From Streptomyces asoensis (GTDB taxonomy: Bacteria > Actinomycetota > Actinomycetes > Streptomycetales > Streptomycetaceae): 64,000 bases of DNA. Shown piece after piece: positions 42,939 to 50,730 of the stretch (position 1 is the first letter of the stretch; every line of letters starts with the position of its first letter). The notes under the pieces were generated by a model, which did not search any database, was not told where the DNA came from, and was given only the letters and a program-made list of their open reading frames with translations. The DNA lies in NCBI RefSeq assembly GCF_013085465.1, contig NZ_CP049838.1, positions 4,650,001 through 4,714,000 on the forward strand. Reading direction: 5' to 3'. Both the position numbers and the translations under genes were made by a program.

Positions 42939-42952
42939 GTACACAGGGTCAA
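42939..42952. promoter_or_regulatory. Candidate BldD box upstream of cdgB
   Basis: GTACACAGGGTCAA matches the BldD motif TNACNC(A/T)GNGTNAN except for the first T. The 365-bp gap 42804-43168 otherwise holds the cdgB leader and the control region of the divergent flavin reductase, with no gene. BldD, with cyclic-di-GMP as co-repressor, is known to bind cdgB in S. coelicolor. Confidence 0.6.
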
Positions 42953-43168
42953 CAATTAATGCTTCTTGTGACTCAAGTCACAGGTGAAGATGAACATTTG
43001 AGTGGAGTTTCCGCGTTTTCCTGTGTGTTTCCTAAACACGGAAAGACACGAACAGGCTCGGACGGGCACCGGAATCGGGCGCCGGAGGGAATCGGTCCAC
43101 GGTCCTACGACCCTACTCGGGCGGAGGTCCGATGCGCCGCGCACCGGACGGACACTAGCGTTTCCGAC

Positions 43169-43759
43169 ATGCCCCCAGACGTACTCGAGCCGGCTGTGCT
43201 CAAACCCGTGTCCGAGACCCTCGCCAGGCATGCTGAGGGAGTGAGCAACGACGAGTTCCGCGCCGCCATGTCCCGGCTCGCCGACGGCGTGGTCCTGGTG
43301 ACCGCCCGGGAACCGTCCCTCGACCCGGACGATCCCGGGGCGCCGGACGGCGAGGACGTCGGCATGACCGCGACGGCGTTCATGTCGGTCTCCCTGGACC
43401 CGCCGCTGGTTCTGGTCAGTCTGCGCACGGGCTCCCGCATGGACGACCTGCTCGACGAACAGCCCCTGTGGGCGGTGTCGGTGCTCTCCGAGAGCCAGCG
43501 GCACATCGCCGGCCGCTTCGCCATGAAGGGCCGCATCAGCGACCGGCTGCTCTTCGAGGACATCCCGTACGCCCGCGGCGAGGTCGCCGGCGCGCCCCTC
43601 GTCGGCGGCGCCCTGGCCACCCTGGAATGCCGCACCGAGCAAACGGTCACGGCCGGCGACCACACGCTGGTGATCGGCCGCGTGCTCACCGCGTCGGTGC
43701 CGAGCGCGGACGGCGGCCCGCTGATGTATTTCCGGGGCCGTTACCGGCAGTTGGGGTGA
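43169..43759 (+). CDS. Flavin reductase family protein
   Basis: This 196-residue FMN-binding split-barrel protein carries EFRAAMSRLADGVVLVTARE, MTATAFMSVSLDPPLVLVSLR and FAMKGRISDRLLFE, all typical of HpaC/FMN reductase proteins. They supply reduced flavin to monooxygenases. The ATG has no ribosome site and a TAGCGT box lies about ten bases upstream, so a leaderless transcript is possible. No monooxygenase partner adjoins; a GNAT gene follows 50 bp later. Confidence 0.88.
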   Translation: MPPDVLEPAVLKPVSETLARHAEGVSNDEFRAAMSRLADGVVLVTAREPSLDPDDPGAPDGEDVGMTATAFMSVSLDPPLVLVSLRTGSRMDDLLDEQPLWAVSVLSESQRHIAGRFAMKGRISDRLLFEDIPYARGEVAGAPLVGGALATLECRTEQTVTAGDHTLVIGRVLTASVPSADGGPLMYFRGRYRQLG

Positions 43760-43809
43760 CGGCGGAAATGCCGTGGCCGCCGGACGAACGGCCCACCCAG
43801 GGTGCCCGC

Positions 43810-44286
43810 ATGACGACTTCAGGGCCCCGTCTCGAGAAAATGACTCCTTCGAATTTCGAAGCCGCGACCGGCATTCGGGTCCGTCCCGACCAGGAGTTCG
43901 CGGTCTCTCCGGTGATGCAGTCGCTCGCGGAGGCCTATGTCCATCCCGCGGGGGTCGCCTGGCCGCGCCTGATCATGGACGGCGACCGGCCCGTCGGTTT
44001 TCTGATGGCCTTTCTCGACATCGACTGGAACGGGCGCCGCGACGGCGGCCCGATCCGCTCCGGACTGTGGCGGCTGAACATCGCCGCCGGTGAACAGGGC
44101 CGCGGCTACGGCCGGTTCGCCGTGGAGTCCGTCGCCGCGGAACTGCGCCGCCGGGGCACCAAGGAGATGTACGTGACCTGGCACGAGGGCGAGAACGGTC
44201 CCGCGGACTTCTATCTCGGGCTGGGCTTCCGGAAGAACGGCGAGACCAGCGAGGGAGAGACGGTCGGCGTCCTCGCACTGGACTAG
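43810..44286 (+). CDS. GNAT family N-acetyltransferase
   Basis: This 158-residue acetyltransferase has VGFLMAFLDIDW, LWRLNIAAGEQGRGYGRFAVESV (acetyl-CoA loop at QGRGYG) and ADFYLGLGFRKNGE. This pattern resembles diamine (spermidine) acetyltransferases, but the substrate is not established. It follows the flavin reductase gene on the same strand and converges on the ECF sigma gene. Confidence 0.86.
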   Translation: MTTSGPRLEKMTPSNFEAATGIRVRPDQEFAVSPVMQSLAEAYVHPAGVAWPRLIMDGDRPVGFLMAFLDIDWNGRRDGGPIRSGLWRLNIAAGEQGRGYGRFAVESVAAELRRRGTKEMYVTWHEGENGPADFYLGLGFRKNGETSEGETVGVLALD

Positions 44287-44320
44287 CCGCCGCCCCGGCC
44301 CCGGGGCCCAGCTCTGGCAA

Positions 44321-45181
44321 CTAGAGCAGCGTCACGTCCAGTTCGGAGACGCGGTCGAGGTCGGTCACGACGTCGATCACGGCGATCCGGCCACCGCGCA
44401 CGAACGTGAAGCTGAGTGTCCGCTCCACCCGGTCGTCGAACAGCACCGCCAGTCCGGTCGCGCCGTCGATGAGCGCGGGCCGGGCCACGGCCCCGACGAA
44501 GGCGAAGCTGGACGCGCCCGACGCGACCGCCGCCGCGCCCGTGACCACGCCGGCCTCGGAGCGGGCCACGACGTCCGGGTCCAGCACGGCGAGCAGCCCG
44601 TCGAAGTCCCCGTCCCGGGCAGCGGCCAGGAAGGCGTCGACGACCTTGCGCTGCCGGGCGAGATCGACGTCCGGCTCCTGGGCGCCCCGCACCCGGCGCC
44701 GGGCCCGGCTGGCGAGCTGCCGGGCGGCTTCCGGGGTCCGGTCGACGATGCTCGCGACCTCCTCGTAGGGCACGCCGAACAGGTCGTGCAGCACGAACGC
44801 CAGCCGCTCACCGGGGGTGAGGGTGTCCAGGACGACGAGGAGCGCGACGCCCACGGAGTCGGCGAGCAGCGCATCCTGCGCCGGATCGGCCACCTCGGAC
44901 GAGGCGGGCGTCCAGCTCTCCAGCGGCTCCTCAGCACGGGAGCGGCGCGAGCGCAGCATGTCCAGGCAGACCCGGCCGACGACGGTCGTCAGCCAGCCCG
45001 CCAGGTTGTCGATCTCCCTGCCCGCGCTCCCGCCACCGCTGCGGCTGAGCCGTACCCACGCCTCCTGCACGGCGTCGTCGGCCTCGGCCGCGGCCCCGAG
45101 CATGCGGTGCGCGACGGCACGCAGGCGGCTGCGGTGCGCCTCGAAGCGCTCGGCGAGAAAGTCGTCGTCGCCTGTTGCCAT
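44321..45181 (-). CDS. ECF sigma factor with SnoaL-like C-terminus
   Basis: This 286-residue extracytoplasmic function sigma factor has sigma-2 (RAVAHRMLGAAAEADDAVQEAWVRL) and sigma-4 (LAFVLHDLFGVPYEEVASIVDRTPEAARQLASRARRRV) regions. A C-terminal domain follows in place of a membrane anti-sigma (VVDAFLAAARDGDFDGLLAVLDPDV). This SnoaL-like tail is typical of the SigJ/ECF41-related group, where it regulates activity. The WLPEP and DGGGK signatures of true ECF41 are absent. No anti-sigma gene is nearby. Confidence 0.92.
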   Translation of the reverse strand: MATGDDDFLAERFEAHRSRLRAVAHRMLGAAAEADDAVQEAWVRLSRSGGGSAGREIDNLAGWLTTVVGRVCLDMLRSRRSRAEEPLESWTPASSEVADPAQDALLADSVGVALLVVLDTLTPGERLAFVLHDLFGVPYEEVASIVDRTPEAARQLASRARRRVRGAQEPDVDLARQRKVVDAFLAAARDGDFDGLLAVLDPDVVARSEAGVVTGAAAVASGASSFAFVGAVARPALIDGATGLAVLFDDRVERTLSFTFVRGGRIAVIDVVTDLDRVSELDVTLL

Positions 45182-45307
45182 CGTTCGTCACATCCCTGCC
45201 CGCGATTGACCGTCATGTAGCTGACGGATGGCGCGCCCGAGATGTGACACGCGCACGCAAGGTGCCGGGAAATTCGATCAGTACCAGTCAGGAGCGGTTC
45301 CGCTCGG

Positions 45308-45736
45308 TCAGCCCCAGTCCCGCCCGTCCCGGCCCCGCTTCGTCTGCGAGCGCTGCTTCTTCTCCCGCAGCCGACGCTCGTTGATCCCGCGCGGGATCCG
45401 GGTCGGCCGGCGCGGCTTGGGCGGCGGGGCGGTGGCCTCGGCGAGCAGGGCGGCGAGGCGTACGGCGGCGGTCTCGCGGTTGCGCCACTGGGAGCGGTGC
45501 TCGGAGGCGCGGACGGTGACGACGCCGTCGACGAGCCGACCGGCCAGCCGCTCGAGCGCCCGCGCCTTCCACACCTCGGGCAGCGCCTCGGTGCGCGCGA
45601 GGTCGAAGCGGAGCTCCACCTGCGAGTCGCTGGTGTTGACGTGTTGCCCGCCCGGCCCCGAAGACCGCGAGAAACGCCACATGAGCTCGGCCTCGGGAAG
45701 CGAGACGGAGCCGCGGACGACATAGGGACCAGACAT
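45308..45736 (-). CDS. arfB: Ribosome-rescue peptidyl-tRNA hydrolase ArfB
   Basis: This protein of about 142 residues has the catalytic GGQ loop (FSRSSGPGGQHVNTSDSQVEL) and a basic C-terminal tail that inserts into the mRNA channel (RREKKQ-type, here RRLREKKQRSQTKR). It frees peptides from stalled ribosomes without a stop codon. The start MSGPYVVRG at 45736 is preferred; an ATG nine bases upstream also fits. It is divergent from terD. Confidence 0.93.
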   Translation of the reverse strand: MSGPYVVRGSVSLPEAELMWRFSRSSGPGGQHVNTSDSQVELRFDLARTEALPEVWKARALERLAGRLVDGVVTVRASEHRSQWRNRETAAVRLAALLAEATAPPPKPRRPTRIPRGINERRLREKKQRSQTKRGRDGRDWG

Positions 45737-45852
45737 GCCGACCATGTTCCCGCTCGTGGCGCCTCCACGTCACGCGAATATCCCCTGTCCCCGGAACCCG
45801 CCGTGGGTCATCTTGGCAAAGAAAGTAAAGAAACGCGGAGTGGCGGGGAACC

Positions 45853-45881
45853 TTGAGCACCCTTCGCTGCGTTCATAGGGA
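45853..45881 (+). promoter_or_regulatory. terD promoter
   Basis: TTGAGC (45853-45858) and TAGGGA (45876-45881) are spaced by 17 bp. Two direct repeats GTACGAAGCC at 45901-45910 and 45913-45922 follow in the leader, possibly a regulator site. Confidence 0.55.
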
Positions 45882-45950
45882 TAGCTGTAGCTTCGTGCCC
45901 GTACGAAGCCCCGTACGAAGCCGTACGCAACGAGGGAAGGACTCCCAACC

Positions 45951-46526
45951 ATGGCTGTAAGCCTGTCCAAGGGTGGCAACGTCTCGCTCACCAAGGAGGC
46001 TCCGGGCCTGACCGCCGTCACCGTGGGCCTCGGCTGGGACGTCCGCACCACCACCGGCACGGACTTCGACCTCGACGCCTCGGCGATCGCGGTCAACCCC
46101 CAGGGCAAGGTCTACTCCGACGGTCACTTCGTCTTCTTCAACAACAAGCAGACGCCGGACCAGACCATCGTCCACACCGGCGACAACCGCACCGGCGAGG
46201 GCGCGGGCGACGACGAGGCGATCAACGTCAACCTGGCCGGTCTCCCGGCCGACATCGACAAGATCGTCTTCCCGGTCTCGATCTACGACGCGGAGAACCG
46301 CTCGCAGAACTTCGGCCAGGTCCGCAACGCCTACATCCGCATCGTCAACCAGGCCGGCGGCGCCGAGATCGCCCGCTACGACCTCTCGGAGGACGCGGCC
46401 ACCGAGACGGCCATGGTCTTCGGCGAGCTCTACCGCAACGGCGCGGAGTGGAAGTTCCGCGCGGTCGGCCAGGGCTACGCGTCGGGCCTCGTGGGCATCG
46501 CCCAGGACTTCGGCGTCAGCGTCTGA
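45951..46526 (+). CDS. terD: TerD-family stress protein
   Basis: This 191-residue tellurium-resistance-type protein has the family features [39 protein letters not shown] and [17 protein letters not shown]. The acidic Asp clusters bind calcium. In Streptomyces such proteins affect morphology and stress response; the tellurite link is historical. ATG follows GGAAGGAC. It is monocistronic, ending at a hairpin. Confidence 0.95.
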   Translation: MAVSLSKGGNVSLTKEAPGLTAVTVGLGWDVRTTTGTDFDLDASAIAVNPQGKVYSDGHFVFFNNKQTPDQTIVHTGDNRTGEGAGDDEAINVNLAGLPADIDKIVFPVSIYDAENRSQNFGQVRNAYIRIVNQAGGAEIARYDLSEDAATETAMVFGELYRNGAEWKFRAVGQGYASGLVGIAQDFGVSV

Positions 46527-46553
46527 GTCCTGCGCCCACGCGCACGCCTCATC

Positions 46554-46583
46554 GGAGCCCTCGGCCACCCGGCCGGGGGCTCC
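46554..46583 (+). terminator. Hairpin after terD
   Basis: GGAGCCC-tc-GGCC and GGCC-gg-GGGCTCC form a stem with a short loop 28 bp after the terD stop. Confidence 0.65.
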
Positions 46584-46606
46584 GCGGCTTCCCTGGCGAG
46601 TTCGGT

Positions 46607-47218
46607 CTACCGGGCGAGTTCGGCCGGTTCGTCCAACCGGGTCGGTTTCCGCGGGTTCCTCATCAGATAGACCCGGGTGACCAGCCCGTTCTCCACCACG
46701 ACGCTCACCGCGGTCGACTCGCCGTCGATCTCGAACCGGCCCGCGGGCGCCCCGTTCAGCCACACGGTCGTCGTCTCGAACGCGGCCGCGGCCGGCCGGT
46801 CGGCACGCGCGAGCACCCTCGCCACCAGTGCGACCCCGTGGACCGGTACCGGGGCCGCGGCCGCGAGCCCGCCGCCATCGGCGATCAGCACCACGTCCGG
46901 CGCCATGACCTCCATCAACTCGTGCAGCTGCCCGGTGCGCAAAGAGACCAGGAACCGCTCCACCACGGCCCTCTGCTCCGTCCGGCTCACCTGCATCCGC
47001 GGCTGCCGGGCCGCCACATGCTCGCGGGCCCGCCGCGCGATCTGCCGCACCGCGGCCGCGGACTTGCCCGTCACCTCGGCGATCTCGCCGTACGCCAGGT
47101 CGAAGACCTCGCGGAGCACGAACGCCGCCCGCTCCGTCGGCCCGAGCGTCTCCAGCACGGTCAGCATCGCGATCGAGACGCTCTCCGCGAGCTCGACGTC
47201 CTCGGAGACGTCAGGCCG
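46607..47218 (-). pseudogene. ECF41-type sigma factor, N-terminally truncated
   Basis: Readable from PDVSEDVELAESVSIAMLTV onward are sigma-4 (LREVFDLAYGEIAEVTGKSAAAVRQIARRAREHV) and the SnoaL-like tail with the ECF41-type DGGG motif (LIADGGGLAAAA). The sigma-2 domain and WLPEP linker, which should lie upstream, are missing; the sequence changes abruptly around 47215-47225. Without sigma-2 it cannot bind the -10 region, so it is a broken gene, although the open frame is intact. A leftover regulatory role of the tail is conceivable but unproved. Confidence 0.75.
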
Positions 47219-47283
47219 TGGTGGGCCTGGTGGGCGTGTTCGACGTGTTCGGCATGAAGACACCGCCGGGCCCGCGAAGGTGA

Positions 47284-47703
47284 CATGGCCTGCACTGGGC
47301 GCTGCCCGGCGGTGGGCTGGAGGAGGGCGAGTCGCCGCGCGAGGGGGCGATGCGGGAGCTGCGCGAGGAGACCGGGTGGGCGGACCTGGAGCCGGGGCCG
47401 CTGCTGTGCACCTGGGAACACGACTTCACCCTCCCCCACTCTCGGCTTCGCTCGAGCGGGGGGACCCCCACCGGAATCCTCGTCAGCCAGCACGAGCACA
47501 TCTACGTCGCCCCCGGCCCGCACCGCGAACCCGGCGGGCCCGACCTCGCGGCCTCCCACGCCGCCGACGGCATCCTCGGCTGGCGCTGGTGGACGCGCGA
47601 GGAGCTCGCGCAGGAGGCGGAGCCGGTGTGGCCGTCCGGCCTCGCCCGGCTGCTCGACGCGTGGGAGGCGGAGAGCGGCCACCGTCGCCCCGGACCGGCT
47701 TGA
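47284..47703 (+). pseudogene. NUDIX hydrolase, N-terminally truncated
   Basis: From HGLHWALPGGGLEEGESPREGAMRELREETGW the NUDIX box (G-x5-E-x7-REUxEExGU) is complete and in frame. The frame is cut by a TGA at 47281 and there is no plausible upstream start; an ATG at 47350 would cut the box. Its N-terminal half is lost at the same junction that truncates the sigma gene opposite. A dispersed repeat sits in frame at 47430-47470. Confidence 0.7.
47430..47472. repeat. Dispersed hairpin repeat within NUDIX remnant
   Basis: The phrase CCCCCACTCTCGGCTTCGCT, then CGAGCGGGGGGACCCCC, can fold on itself (TCCCCC...GGGGGA). I recognise it as a dispersed Streptomyces repeat. It adds the residues PHSRLRSSGGTP to the remnant and lies away from the NUDIX motif. 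Confidence 0.6.
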
Positions 47704-47709
47704 CGGGGC

Positions 47710-49179
47710 TTACGGGCGTGCGGGCTTGCCCTCGCCGTACAGCCAGTCCGCCCAGATCTCGTCGAAGTCCTCGTCCGGCGCCTGCTTCTCCACGTACGCC
47801 GTGAAGTCGTCGGTGGCAGCGCTGCCGTGGCGGTGGGCGGCGGCCCAGCCCTGGACGATGTCGTAGAAGGTGTCGTCGCCGACGGTCTGACGGATGCGGT
47901 GGATCACCATCGCGCCGCGCTGGTAGACGGGGGTGTCGGAGATGTGTGCCGCGCTCGTCGGGTTCGCGGGCGGGAACGCCCACAGGTCCTCGTACTCGTC
48001 CTCGCCGTGGTCGTACAGCTCCGTGAACGTCTCCTCCGCCGTGGCGCCGCCCTCGTCCTCCGTCCACAGCCACTCGGCATAGGTCGCCAGGCTCTCGTTG
48101 AGCCACATGTCCTGCCAGCTCTTCGGCGTGACGGAGTCGCCGAACCACTGGTGGGCGGTCTCGTGGACGAGGGTCGCGGTGTCGGGGGCGCCGGGGTAGA
48201 CGGGACGGTTCTGGGTCTCCAGGGCGTATTCGACGTCCTCGGGGCGGTCGACGATCGCGCCGGTGGAGGAGAACGGGTAGGGGCCGAAGTTGTACTCCGC
48301 CCACTCCATGACCTCGGGGAGCCGGGCGAGCACCTTGCGGCTCGCGGTCACCTGGGACGGGTCCACGGCGACGTACACCGGCAGCCCGCCCTTCGCCGCG
48401 GAGCCGGAGCCGGTGGCGGTGCCGGTGGAGCGAGGGACGGTGGAGCGGGTGACGGTGTAGCGGCCGATCGCGACGGTCGCCACATAGCTCGCCATCGGTT
48501 CGGCGGTGTGCCAGGCGAAGGTCGTGCGGCCGTCGTCCGCCGTCTTCGCACTGCGCAACTCGCCGTTGGAGACGGCCGTCAGGCCCTTCGGGACGGTGAC
48601 GGCGATGTCGTACGACGCCTTGTCGGAGGGGTGGTGGTTGCCGGGGAACCAGGCCATGGAGCCGGTCGGCTCACCGAGGGCGAGCGCTCCGTCCGCGGTG
48701 CGCAGCCAGCCCTCCTTCGAGCCGTCCGGGTCGGTGATCGTCCGCGGGCTGCCGGAGTAGCGGACCCGGACCTCGAAGGTCTCCCCGTCGGACAGGGCGC
48801 CCGGCGGCCGGACGATCAGCTCCTGGCCGTCCCGGCGGAACTCGGCCGGGTCGCCCCCGACGGTCACCTCCTCGACCTTCATGCCCGCGAGATCCAGGTC
48901 GAAGGCGGCGAGGTCCTCGGTCGCGCGGGCGGTGACGACGGCGGTGCCGGTGAGCCGGTTGCCGTCGGGGGTGTAGGCGAGGGTGAGGCCGTAGTGGGAG
49001 ACGTCGTAGCCGCCGTTGCCCGCCTTCGGGAAGTACGGATCACCGACGCCCGGGGCGCCCGAGGCGTCCCGGGCCTGGGCGCCCGAGGTGTCCGGCACCC
49101 CCTCGTCGTCGCACGCGGTCAGGGCGAGCACGAGCGTCGCGGCGGCCACCGCCGGCACAAGGCGTACGGATCGGGACAT
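47710..49179 (-). CDS. M1-family metallopeptidase lipoprotein
   Basis: This 489-residue zinc aminopeptidase-like protein is exported. Its signal ends in LALTAC (lipobox), so it is tethered to the outer membrane face. The catalytic pattern is HETAHQWFGDSV with the third ligand in NESLATYAEW (HExxH-x18-E). It lacks the C-terminal helical domain of large M1 enzymes, like other short Streptomyces members. It probably trims peptides or wall-associated proteins outside the cell. It converges on the NUDIX remnant. Confidence 0.9.
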   Translation of the reverse strand: MSRSVRLVPAVAAATLVLALTACDDEGVPDTSGAQARDASGAPGVGDPYFPKAGNGGYDVSHYGLTLAYTPDGNRLTGTAVVTARATEDLAAFDLDLAGMKVEEVTVGGDPAEFRRDGQELIVRPPGALSDGETFEVRVRYSGSPRTITDPDGSKEGWLRTADGALALGEPTGSMAWFPGNHHPSDKASYDIAVTVPKGLTAVSNGELRSAKTADDGRTTFAWHTAEPMASYVATVAIGRYTVTRSTVPRSTGTATGSGSAAKGGLPVYVAVDPSQVTASRKVLARLPEVMEWAEYNFGPYPFSSTGAIVDRPEDVEYALETQNRPVYPGAPDTATLVHETAHQWFGDSVTPKSWQDMWLNESLATYAEWLWTEDEGGATAEETFTELYDHGEDEYEDLWAFPPANPTSAAHISDTPVYQRGAMVIHRIRQTVGDDTFYDIVQGWAAAHRHGSAATDDFTAYVEKQAPDEDFDEIWADWLYGEGKPARP

Positions 49180-49238
49180 GTCAGTGATCTTATGGGGACG
49201 ACCGGGCCCCGGCGCGGGGGCGTGACACCATCGCCTAC

Positions 49239-49739
49239 GTGCTCGACATCGGCTACGCCCTCTCCAACCGCTTCCCGGACCCGCCGCAGAAGGACTACCG
49301 GCGCGCGGACGTCCACAGCCTCCGCCACGACCTGTTCTGCGGCGACGTCTACCTCGCCGACACCAAGGCGGACCGCGAGCTGTCCACAGCCTGGGGATGG
49401 GTGCCGGTACTGGACTTCGCGTGGGCGCTGTGCGACATCGTGGAGCTGATCGACCAGGACCCGGCGGGCTCGCGCGCCTCCCGCCCGCAGTACGCGGAAC
49501 TGGACTTCACCGAGTCCACCGACCGCATGGTGTTCGAGCGCCGCTTCGGTTGGGTGGACATCGAGGCCGACTGGATGCCGGTGGAGGAGCCCCCGCTCAC
49601 CTTCTCCCACGCCGAACTCCGCCGCGAGGCCCGCGACTTCCTGCACGACCTCCTCGCCGACCTGACCGACCTGCACGAGGACCTGGCCGAGAACCCGGCG
49701 ATCTGGACGTTGCAGGCCCGCTTCCCCCGGCTGACGTAG
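49239..49739 (+). CDS. Conserved actinobacterial hypothetical protein
   Basis: This 166-residue acidic protein begins MLDIGYALSNRFPDPPQKDY. It contains WGWVPVLDFAWALCDIVELI and ends FLHDLLADLTDLHEDLAENPAIWTL. I know the family only as an uncharacterised Streptomyces domain protein. The start is a GTG. It is divergent from the peptidase gene with about 60 bp between starts and converges on the pentapeptide-repeat gene over about 100 C-rich bases. Confidence 0.75.
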   Translation: MLDIGYALSNRFPDPPQKDYRRADVHSLRHDLFCGDVYLADTKADRELSTAWGWVPVLDFAWALCDIVELIDQDPAGSRASRPQYAELDFTESTDRMVFERRFGWVDIEADWMPVEEPPLTFSHAELRREARDFLHDLLADLTDLHEDLAENPAIWTLQARFPRLT

Positions 49740-49843
49740 CCCCCCCATGCCGTGGCCCCGGCCCTGCCCCGCCCGGCCCCGACCCCCTGACCTCCGGGCC
49801 CCGGCCATCCCCCTCGGCCCCCCTCGCCCCCCTCGACCCCGCC

Positions 49844-50569
49844 TCAGCCCTCCACCCTGATCCCCAGTTCCGCCGCCAACACGGGTGCCAGATCCAGCAG
49901 TTGGGCCGCGCTGATCACCGCGCCCGACAGCCGGTCCACGCCGCCCGCGAGGCCCAGCTCGACCGCTCCGCGCAGGTCCACGTCCGCCAGGGTCGCCGCG
50001 GTGAAGTCGGCGGACTTCAGGGCGCAGTCGACGAACTCGACCCGTTCCAGACGGGCGCCGCCGAAGTCCGGCTCCACCAGGACGCACGACTCGAAGACCA
50101 CGTCCCGCAGCCGCGCCTGGCGCAGATTCAGGTAGTCGATCTTGCCGCCGCGGATCACGACCCGTTCCAGGACGGCGCCGTACATCTGGGTACCGCCCAG
50201 GCGGGCGTCGAGCAGCTCGACATCGCGCAGGGTCGCCTCCGCCAGGTCGGTGCCGACGCCCCGGATGCCGGTGAGAACCGAGTCGAGGAAGCGGGTGTGG
50301 CGCAGCCGCGTCCCGTCCAGAGCGCAGCCCGTCAGGGCACAGTCCATGAAGCGGGCGCCCCCGCCGTCCTGCCCGGCGAGGTCCAGTTCGCGCAACTCCA
50401 CGCCGTCGTAGTCACCGTCGGGCTCCAGCTCCCCGCCCCCGTACGGCTCCAGCGGCGGCAGCCGCACCTCAGGACGCCGCGCGCCCTTCACCACCGCACC
50501 GGCCCTGCCGCCGGTACTGCCGGTACCACCGCCGGTCCTGCCGGTTCTTCCGGTCCCTGTCCTCGCCAT
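49844..50569 (-). CDS. Pentapeptide-repeat protein
   Basis: This 241-residue protein has a disordered Gly/Thr-rich N-terminus, then about 20 turns of A(D/N)LxX-type pentapeptide repeats (for example RFMDCALTGCALDGT, TDLAEATLRDVELLDARLGG, FGGARLERVEFVDCALKSADFT). These fold into a right-handed beta helix. Some relatives protect gyrase by mimicking DNA; others have unknown roles. The ATG at 50569 is preferred over one 15 bases upstream. It is divergent from the SoxR-type oxidoreductase gene. Confidence 0.85.
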   Translation of the reverse strand: MARTGTGRTGRTGGGTGSTGGRAGAVVKGARRPEVRLPPLEPYGGGELEPDGDYDGVELRELDLAGQDGGGARFMDCALTGCALDGTRLRHTRFLDSVLTGIRGVGTDLAEATLRDVELLDARLGGTQMYGAVLERVVIRGGKIDYLNLRQARLRDVVFESCVLVEPDFGGARLERVEFVDCALKSADFTAATLADVDLRGAVELGLAGGVDRLSGAVISAAQLLDLAPVLAAELGIRVEG

Positions 50570-50632
50570 GCCCCCATGCTGCACCCCACCACTGACAATC
50601 CCGCCGCCGGTCCTCCGGCAGCCGGAAAGCCC

Positions 50633-50660
50633 TTGACCTCAAGCAAGGTTCAGGTTGAAG
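50633..50660 (+). promoter_or_regulatory. SoxR-type box and promoter
   Basis: ACCTCAAGCAAGGTTCAGGT (50636-50655) is an imperfect inverted repeat like the SoxR operator. It overlaps a TTGACC -35 box, followed by about 19 bp, the long spacing used by MerR-family activators. From memory, S. coelicolor SoxR controls the orthologous gene SCO4266. Confidence 0.65.
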
Positions 50661-50730
50661 GGTGGGAGCGGTCGGGCAACAGCCCGTCCCCGACCCGCCA
50701 CTCACCACCCACCACCCACGGGGGATCCCC

